Of a stretch of 5,862 nt of DNA, positions 1-5,862 are shown piece by piece; position 1 is the first letter of the stretch; every line of letters begins with the position of its first letter. The stretch lies in contig JAABQT010000116.1 of assembly GCA_011391295.1 (NCBI GenBank), positions 1-5,862 on the forward strand. Direction: 5' to 3'. The notes beneath the pieces were generated by a model, which was not told where the DNA came from, ran no database searches, and saw only the letters and a program-made list of their open reading frames with translations. A program made the translations under genes and the position numbers. This DNA is from Betaproteobacteria bacterium. Its GTDB lineage: Bacteria > Pseudomonadota > Gammaproteobacteria > Burkholderiales > SG8-39.

Positions 1-1180
1 GTCGCACGTGAAGCTCGCCGCGAGCGCCAGCGAGTTGCACGTGGCGCGCCTGGGCACGGGCGAGGCGCGGCTGGTCATCGGCTGCGACCTGGTGGTGAGC
101 GCGAGCAGCGATGCGCTCGAAAAGATGAGCGCCGGGCGCACCCGCGCCGTGCTGAACGCGACGACCTCGCCCACCGCGGAATTCGTCAGGAACCCGGACT
201 GGCAGCTGCCGGGCTCGAACCTGCACCACGACATCGCCGAAGCCTGCGGCGGCAAGGGCGTCGAATTCGTGCCGGCGGCGCAAATCGCCACCGCGCTGAT
301 GGGCGACTCCATCGCCACCAACATGTTCATGCTCGGCTACGCCTGGCAGAAGGGCTGGGTGCCGCTCGGGCGCGAGGCGATCGAGCGCTCCATCGAGCTC
401 AATGGCATTGCGGTCGAATTCAACCTGAAGAGCTTTCTCTGGGGGCGGCGCGCCGCGGTGGATCTGGAGCGCGTGCGGCGCATCGCCATGCCTGCCGACG
501 TGATCCGGATCGAGCAGCATTTCTCGCGCAACCTGCAGGAACTGGTGGAGCGGCGTGCGCAGTTCCTTACTGAGTATCAGAACGCGGCCTACGCCACGCG
601 CTACCAGGTGCTCGTTGGGCGGGTGCGCATCTCGGAGCAGGACAAGGTCGGCGGCACCAGGCTCGCCGAGGCCGTGGCGCGCTATTACGCCAAGCTCCTG
701 GCCTACAAAGACGAGTACGAGGTGGCGCGCCTTTACGCCTCGGGCGAGTTCATGAAGAAGATCGAGGGCATGTTCGAAGGCGACTACAAGGTGAACTTCC
801 ACCTCGCGCCGCCGCTGCTCGCCAGGCCCGATCCGCTGACGGGCGAACCGAGGAAGATGCAGTTCGGTCCGTGGATCATGCGCGCCTTCGGCCTGCTGGC
901 GAAACTGAGGTGGCTGCGCGGCACGCCGCTGGACATCTTCGGGCGCAGCGAAGAACGGCGCATGGAGCGCACCCTGATCGAGCACTATGAATCGACGGTG
1001 GACATGCTGCTCGAAGGTCTCACGCGCGAAAATCTGGCACTGGCGATCGAGATCGCGTCGCTGCCCGAATCGATTCGCGGTTACGGCCACGTCAAGGTGA
1101 AGAGCGTCGAAGCCGCGCGCAAGAAGCAGGCGGAGTTGCTGGAGCGCTATACGGCGGCGCCGGTGCGCGCCGCGGCCTGA
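1..1180 (+). CDS. Indolepyruvate:ferredoxin oxidoreductase, fused form, C-terminal part (5' end outside window)
   Basis: This enzyme oxidatively decarboxylates aryl-pyruvates such as indolepyruvate to the acyl-CoA, passing electrons to ferredoxin in the cytoplasm. The reading frame is open from base 2, so the GTG at 8 is an internal Val and not a start. Counting from that Val as residue 1, residues 1 to about 150 are the end of the gamma-type catalytic domain of 2-oxoacid:ferredoxin oxidoreductases (GCDLVVSAS at 25-33, GDSIATNMFMLGYAWQKG at 99-116, FLWGRRAA at 143-150). Residues about 170-385 match the C-terminal domain of the fused family (DUF6537 type; LDIFGRSEERRMERTLIEHY at 308-327, PESIRGYGHVK at 353-363). 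The fused family is about 1,150-1,200 residues long, so roughly two thirds lies upstream, including the thiamine diphosphate domains. The stop at 1178-1180 is intact. The gene faces the DUF934 gene with a 3-base gap, and no terminator hairpin is visible. The family call is secure; the natural substrate is inferred from the family name. Confidence 0.93.
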   Translation, partial: SHVKLAASASELHVARLGTGEARLVIGCDLVVSASSDALEKMSAGRTRAVLNATTSPTAEFVRNPDWQLPGSNLHHDIAEACGGKGVEFVPAAQIATALMGDSIATNMFMLGYAWQKGWVPLGREAIERSIELNGIAVEFNLKSFLWGRRAAVDLERVRRIAMPADVIRIEQHFSRNLQELVERRAQFLTEYQNAAYATRYQVLVGRVRISEQDKVGGTRLAEAVARYYAKLLAYKDEYEVARLYASGEFMKKIEGMFEGDYKVNFHLAPPLLARPDPLTGEPRKMQFGPWIMRAFGLLAKLRWLRGTPLDIFGRSEERRMERTLIEHYESTVDMLLEGLTRENLALAIEIASLPESIRGYGHVKVKSVEAARKKQAELLERYTAAPVRAAA

Positions 1181-1526
1181 GCGTCAGCGGCGGCGAAACA
1201 GCGGCTGGGGGCGCTCGACCGACGCCTGGTAGGCTTCGCTGAAGTCCGCCAGCGCAGCGAGCGACTCGCCGGCATCCTGATCGTCGCGCAGGACAAATGC
1301 ATCGAAGCCGCAACGCTGAAGAAAAAGAATCTGGTCACGCTGCACGTCGCCCACCGCGCGCAGCTCGCCCCGGTAGCCGTAGCGCTCGCGCAGCAGGCGC
1401 GCGTTCGAAAAGCCGCGGCCATCCGTAAAATTCGGGAAGTTCACTTCCACGCGCGCGGCGCCTTCCAGACGCGCGGCGATGCCTGCAGGGTCGTCCTGCG
1501 GCTCGAGGCGCAGGACGGCGCCGGCC

Positions 1527-3218
<1,692 letters not shown>

Positions 3219-3291
3219 GGGCAGGAATTCTGGGCCCTGGCGTTATTCCTGCAAAGACTAAGATGTTGTACTCTTATGCATTATCGTTATT
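3219..3291. promoter_or_regulatory. Divergent cysI/cysB control region
   Basis: This 73-bp gap separates the outward-facing starts of cysI (- strand) and cysB (+ strand) and must hold the promoters of both. The half near cysB (about 3241-3291) is sharply AT-rich against the GC-rich genes around it, while the half near cysI contains GGGCCC and GAATTC. No convincing sigma70 -35/-10 pair stands out for cysI, which fits a promoter dependent on an activator. TTGTAC (3266-3271) and TATTAT (3288-3293), 16 bases apart, look like a + strand promoter. However, that pair would start transcription inside the cysB coding region, so I do not rely on it. Neither start codon has a recognisable Shine-Dalgarno sequence. 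That a control region lies here is near certain; its internal elements are not resolved. Confidence 0.75.
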
Positions 3292-3293
3292 AT
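3273..3293. promoter_or_regulatory. Candidate CysB-binding segment
   Basis: This AT-rich stretch next to the cysB start contains spaced TTAT units at 3274, 3281, 3287 and 3290, plus the self-complementary ATGCAT at 3276-3281. On the cysI strand it includes ATAACGATAATGCATAA. It lies about 55-75 bases upstream of the cysI start codon, a suitable place for a LysR-type activator that also represses its own gene. CysB sites are poorly conserved in sequence, so the assignment rests on position, base composition and the divergent CysB gene. Confidence 0.4.
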
Positions 3294-4236
3294 GAAAATC
3301 CAGCAACTCCGTTCCCTGTCCGAAGTCGCGCGCCGGAATCTCAGCGTCTCCGCGGCCGCGGAAGCCCTGTTCACCTCCCAGCCTGGAATCTCCAAGCAGA
3401 TCAAGGCGTTGGAGGAGGAGTTGGGGATCGAGCTCTTCGCCCGCCACGGCAAGCGCCTCACCGCGCTCACGGAGCCCGGGAGGGCTGTACTGGCGATCGC
3501 GGAACGCATTCTGGCCGAGGCGGCGAACATGAAACGCGCCGGAGAGGAGTTCGCCAACGAGAAACTCGGCTCGCTCACCATCGCCACCACGCATACGCAG
3601 GCGCGCTATGCGCTGCCCAAGGCCGTGGCCGCGTTCAAGCGGCGTTACCCCGACGTGCAGATCGTCATCCACCAGGGCAATCCCACGCAGATCTGCGAGA
3701 TGGTGGTGCGCGGCGAGGCGGAGTTCGCCGTGGCCACCGAGCAGATCGCCCTGTACCCGGAACTGGTGTCGCTCCCCTGCTACCAGTGGAACCGCTGCGT
3801 GGTGGTGCCTGCGCGCCATGCCCTCGCCAAGGTGCAGCCGCTGACGCTGGAGGCCGTGGCGAAGTATCCGATCGTCACCTATGATTTCGCCTTCGCCAAT
3901 CGCAGCCTGGTCGAGAAGGCCTTCGAGCAGCGCGGCCTGAAACCGAAGGTGGTACTCACGGCACTCGACGCGGACGTGATCAAGACCTACGTCGAATTGG
4001 GCCTCGGCGTGGGCATCATGGCGGGCATGGCCTTCAATGCGAAGCGGGACCAGGGCCTGAAGGCGCTGGATGCGAGCCACCTGTTCGAGTCGAGCACCAC
4101 GCGCCTGGGGATCAAGCGCGGCGCCTATCTCAGACGCTATGCCTACGAATTCATCGAGCTGTTCGTGCCGCACTTGCCGCGTTCGATCGTCGAGCCGACG
4201 GTGATGGGGGCCGAAGGTTCGAGGTACGAGCTGTAG
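3292..4236 (+). CDS. cysB: CysB, LysR-type regulator of sulfur assimilation
   Basis: This cytoplasmic transcription factor activates sulfate-assimilation genes when the inducer N-acetylserine/O-acetylserine signals sulfur need. It has 314 residues, normal for CysB. An N-terminal winged helix-turn-helix covers about residues 1-60 (AAAEALFTSQPGISKQIKAL at 21-40, RHGKRLTALTEPG at 51-63). The effector domain carries the CysB signature TTHTQARYALP at 99-109, whose T100, T102 and Q103 bind the anion in Klebsiella CysB. GNPTQI is at 129-134, T149 is conserved, and DADVIKTYVELGLGVGIMAG is at 226-245. The fourth anion-binding threonine (202 in Klebsiella) is alanine here (FANRS, 201-205), as I recall for betaproteobacterial CysB. 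The ATG at 3292 matches the family start (MKIQQLR), yet only AT-rich sequence precedes it, with no Shine-Dalgarno. It is divergent from cysI, its likely target, and 3 bases upstream of an SDR gene. Confidence 0.94.
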   Translation: MKIQQLRSLSEVARRNLSVSAAAEALFTSQPGISKQIKALEEELGIELFARHGKRLTALTEPGRAVLAIAERILAEAANMKRAGEEFANEKLGSLTIATTHTQARYALPKAVAAFKRRYPDVQIVIHQGNPTQICEMVVRGEAEFAVATEQIALYPELVSLPCYQWNRCVVVPARHALAKVQPLTLEAVAKYPIVTYDFAFANRSLVEKAFEQRGLKPKVVLTALDADVIKTYVELGLGVGIMAGMAFNAKRDQGLKALDASHLFESSTTRLGIKRGAYLRRYAYEFIELFVPHLPRSIVEPTVMGAEGSRYEL

Positions 4237-4239
4237 GAC

Positions 4240-4896
4240 ATGCACGCGCGCACAGCACTTCTCGTTGGCGCCACGGGACTCATCGGGTCCTTCTTGTTGC
4301 GGCGGCTGCTGGAATCAACGCAGTACGCGCGCGTGGTTGTATGGGCGCGGCGCGACATCGGCAAGGCGCATCCGAAGCTCAAGGTCGAGGTGGTGGAATT
4401 CGAACGGCTGGACGCTCGGCAGGTCGACGCCGAGGACGTGTACTGCTGCCTTGGCACCACGATCAAGGTGGCGGGATCGCAGGAAGCGTTCCGCCGCGTG
4501 GACCACGACTACCCGGTGGCGCTGGCTCGCGCCGCCGCGCGCGACGGCGCAAAGCGCTTCCTCGTGGTCTCGGCACTCGGCGCGAACCCGCGCGCAAAGG
4601 TGTTCTACAGCCGCGTGAAAGGCGAGATGGAGGCTGCGGTTCGTGCCGCGGGCGTGCACGGGACGTACATCTTCCGGCCGTCGCTCTTGTCCGGTCCGCG
4701 CAGGGAGGAACGCCTCGGGGAGAAAGTGGGATTGATGATTGGCGTCGTACTGGGCCCGTTGCTGGGAAAATACCGACCGATCCATGCCGACCTGGTCGCT
4801 GCAGCGATGGTCACAGTAGCGGCGCACAGCCCGGCGTCAGCCGCATTCGATTCGCATGAGATCAGGCGGACGGGCGGGCGGGCGCCTGTCGTCTGA
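4240..4896 (+). CDS. NAD(P)-binding atypical SDR, TIP30/HTATIP2-like
   Basis: This is a Rossmann-fold protein of 218 residues, about the usual length for the atypical short-chain dehydrogenase group that includes TIP30/HTATIP2. The nucleotide-binding loop is GATGLIG at 10-16, after the first beta strand (TALLVG). Other family features are VYCCLGTTIKVAGSQEAFRR at 67-86, the strand and serine LVVSALGA at 108-115, the Y123-x3-K127 pair (YSRVK), FRPSLLSGPR at 145-154 and PIHADLVAAAMV at 180-191. Serine, tyrosine and lysine are all present, so it could be an active oxidoreductase, but its substrate cannot be told. The ATG is 3 bases after the cysB stop, so the two are almost certainly co-transcribed. 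TAGGA overlapping the cysB stop is too close to be a good ribosome site, so translational coupling is likely. Its last 35 bases overlap the end of the convergent permease gene. Fold and family are confident; function is unknown. Confidence 0.85.
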   Translation: MHARTALLVGATGLIGSFLLRRLLESTQYARVVVWARRDIGKAHPKLKVEVVEFERLDARQVDAEDVYCCLGTTIKVAGSQEAFRRVDHDYPVALARAAARDGAKRFLVVSALGANPRAKVFYSRVKGEMEAAVRAAGVHGTYIFRPSLLSGPRREERLGEKVGLMIGVVLGPLLGKYRPIHADLVAAAMVTVAAHSPASAAFDSHEIRRTGGRAPVV

Positions 4897-5791
4897 GAAA
4901 AATATTGTTCGCCACCAGCGCCCCGATCACCACTGCCGCTCCCACCAGCTCGACCGCCTCGTAGCTGCGTCCCAGCCAGGCCTCGATCGCGAACACGAGC
5001 ACCGGGACGAGGTTCAGCATCAGCATGGTGTTCAGCGCGCCGAGGTGCTTCACACCGTTGTTGAACCCAAGCACGCCGAGCACTACGGTAAAGACAATGA
5101 AGTAGGCGACTTGCCACTTCACCGACCACACCGCCTCGAACGTCGGTGGTTCCGCGTACCCCAGTCCGATTGCCGCGGCGTTGATCGCCACCAGACCGAA
5201 CGCCCCGGGGATCGCCGTAAGCACGGTCAAGCGCAGGGGCGACCAGCCGGAGAAGTGCCAGCCCGCCATGGTGTAGATCACCCAGCTCACGGCGCCGAGA
5301 AACACGAGCAAATCGCCGAGCAGCGATCCGCCCGCGAACACCCCGGTGAAGCTGCCCTTGGTCACCACCAGCAGCACGCCGCCGATCGCCGCCGCGACGC
5401 AGGCGATGGTGAACGGCAAAGGGCGCCTGCCTTGCGTAAGCCATACCGCGAGCGCCGTCATCGGCGCCTGCAGCGCCATGATGATCGCGGCGTGCTCGGG
5501 CCGTGTGAAGGAAAGGCCCCACCACACCAGCAGATTGAAGCCGCAGAAACCGATCATCCCGAACACCGCGGCCGGTGCGAAGCGCCCGCCGTAGCGCAGT
5601 GCCTGCCGGCCCTCGACCGCCCAGAGGATGGCGATGAAGACCAGCACGCCGAAGGTGTAGCGCAGCGAACCGAGGAAAAACGCATCCAGCACCGGCAGCG
5701 TGCGCTTCGCCACCGAAAACATCGCGCCCCAGGAAGCGATGGCGATGCCGAGCCAGGCGAGGCCCTTGAAGAGTTCCGTGCGTGGCGTCAT
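4862..5791 (-). CDS. EamA/DMT-superfamily permease with ten predicted membrane helices
   Basis: This is an inner-membrane transporter of the drug/metabolite (EamA, formerly DUF6) superfamily. It has 309 residues, typical of the 10-helix, two-repeat form. Hydrophobic segments lie near residues 9-28, 36-58, 72-94, 98-118, 127-145, 156-176, 188-209, 228-246, 252-272 and 279-298. The two EamA repeats are about 10-143 and 157-297. Family-like features include TRPEHAAIIMALQAPMTAL at 96-114, which ends the first repeat around helix 4, and LNTMLMLNLVPVLVFAIEAW at 253-272 in the second repeat. The tail RRQAPARPSA is basic and probably cytoplasmic. Substrate cannot be predicted; members export amino acids, metabolites or drugs. 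The ATG at 5791 gives a sensible N-terminus just before helix 1, and the same frame has a stop at 5810-5812. No Shine-Dalgarno sequence precedes it: the bases just upstream belong to a 62-bp palindrome. The 3' end overlaps the SDR gene by 35 bp, with no terminator visible. Confidence 0.9.
   Translation of the reverse strand: MTPRTELFKGLAWLGIAIASWGAMFSVAKRTLPVLDAFFLGSLRYTFGVLVFIAILWAVEGRQALRYGGRFAPAAVFGMIGFCGFNLLVWWGLSFTRPEHAAIIMALQAPMTALAVWLTQGRRPLPFTIACVAAAIGGVLLVVTKGSFTGVFAGGSLLGDLLVFLGAVSWVIYTMAGWHFSGWSPLRLTVLTAIPGAFGLVAINAAAIGLGYAEPPTFEAVWSVKWQVAYFIVFTVVLGVLGFNNGVKHLGALNTMLMLNLVPVLVFAIEAWLGRSYEAVELVGAAVVIGALVANNIFLRRQAPARPSA
4865..4886 (+). repeat. G-rich CGGG triplet repeat inside the convergent gene overlap
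   Basis: Three consecutive CGGG units (4871-4882), preceded by GGCGGA and ended by GGCGCC, give G-runs of 2, 2, 3, 3 and 3 on the + strand. The tract is coding for both the SDR tail (RRTGGRA) and the permease tail (APARPSA). It could fold as a two-tetrad G-quadruplex, or a three-tetrad one with a bulge, but it may be only a product of high GC content and codon choice. Confidence 0.35.
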
Positions 5792-5794
5792 TGC

Positions 5795-5856
5795 AAATGG
5801 GGACAGACCTCATTTTTCTCATTTGCAAATGAGAAAAATGAGGTCTGTCCCCATTT
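5795..5856. repeat. Perfect 62-bp palindrome: two abutting inverted repeat units, probably transposon-associated
   Basis: Reading outward from the centre (between 5825 and 5826), every base pairs for 31 positions on each side with no spacer and no mismatch; the first mismatch is 5794 C against 5857 A. Each arm reads AAATGGGGACAGACCTCATT from its outer end, then TTTCTCATTTG to the centre. The centre is ATTTGCAAAT. The GGGGACAGACC core resembles dispersed repeats I recall beside IS200-like/REP-associated tyrosine transposase genes in proteobacteria. If so, this is a REPIN-like or miniature-element copy, or the edge of a larger element beyond the window. No transposase is encoded in the visible sequence. 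The palindrome begins 3 bases upstream of the permease start codon. It is not a classical intrinsic terminator, since no T-tract follows either arm. A fold-back assembly artefact is possible because only six bases follow it. Confidence 0.85.
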
Positions 5857-5862
5857 ATGTCT

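Noticed and set aside
8..10. GTG as the start of the first gene
   Set aside because: The frame continues open to the window edge (Ser-His before this Val), and the family has a conserved SHV/SHI-type segment in the middle of the gamma domain, so this is internal.
1181..1183. A terminator between the convergent oxidoreductase and DUF934 genes
   Set aside because: The gap is 3 bases, and no GC stem followed by a T-run is seen on either strand around 1150-1230.
3274..4245. A 323-codon open frame antisense to cysB
   Set aside because: It covers exactly the cysB gene on the opposite strand and its translation is rich in His, Arg, Leu and Gly without recognisable motifs. It is a shadow of cysB.
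4605..5828. A 407-codon open frame on the - strand spanning the permease and part of the SDR gene
   Set aside because: It is out of frame with the permease, which has ten clear membrane helices, and its own translation is Arg/Ala/Gly-rich without a domain.
5795..5856. Intrinsic terminator
   Set aside because: The hairpin is perfect, but neither arm is followed by a T-tract, and it lies upstream of the only neighbouring gene in view, not downstream. It could end transcription from a gene beyond the window, but nothing shows that.
5791..5862. CRISPR repeats
   Set aside because: There are only two inverted units, abutting with no spacer, and no direct-repeat array.

Overview
The window is about 5.9 kb of GC-rich, tightly packed bacterial chromosome. 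It most likely comes from a betaproteobacterium or a near relative (Burkholderiales, Rhodocyclales or Nitrosomonadales type). The case rests on three things: a CysB regulator with betaproteobacterial features (the segment after residue 196, and a C-terminus ending in YEL), a one-piece indolepyruvate:ferredoxin oxidoreductase, and a sulfite-reductase gene paired with a DUF934 partner. This is inferred from remembered family features; no database search was run.

Layout, left to right. (1) Positions 1-1180, + strand: the 3' third of a fused indolepyruvate:ferredoxin oxidoreductase gene. (2) Positions 1184-3218, - strand: a two-gene sulfite-reduction unit, cysI followed by an overlapping DUF934 gene. 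It meets the oxidoreductase gene tail to tail with only 3 bases between the stop codons. (3) Positions 3219-3291: a 73-bp divergent control region, the only real intergenic space. Its AT-rich half is a likely CysB target. (4) Positions 3292-4896, + strand: cysB, followed 3 bases later by a short NAD(P)-binding atypical SDR of the TIP30/HTATIP2 kind. (5) Positions 4862-5791, - strand: an EamA/DMT 10-helix permease whose 3' end overlaps the SDR gene by 35 bp. (6) Positions 5795-5856: a perfect 62-bp palindrome just upstream of the permease start codon, followed by only six bases before the window ends.

The core of the window is assimilatory sulfur metabolism. CysB probably controls the divergent cysI-DUF934 unit, and may also carry the SDR gene along on its own transcript. 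The partners often found beyond DUF934 in betaproteobacterial cys clusters (cysH, cysD, cysN) are absent here, because the unit runs straight into the convergent oxidoreductase gene. The rest of the assimilation pathway must be encoded elsewhere.

Most of the window is ordinary core metabolism. The most unusual object is the terminal palindrome. It is built from two abutting inverted copies of a unit reading AAATGGGGACAGACCTCATT and onward. This resembles the dispersed repeats seen beside IS200-like/REP-associated tyrosine transposases in proteobacteria, and it occupies the place where the permease gene's promoter and ribosome-binding site should be. I found no RNA gene, CRISPR array, complete insertion sequence or novel multi-gene system.
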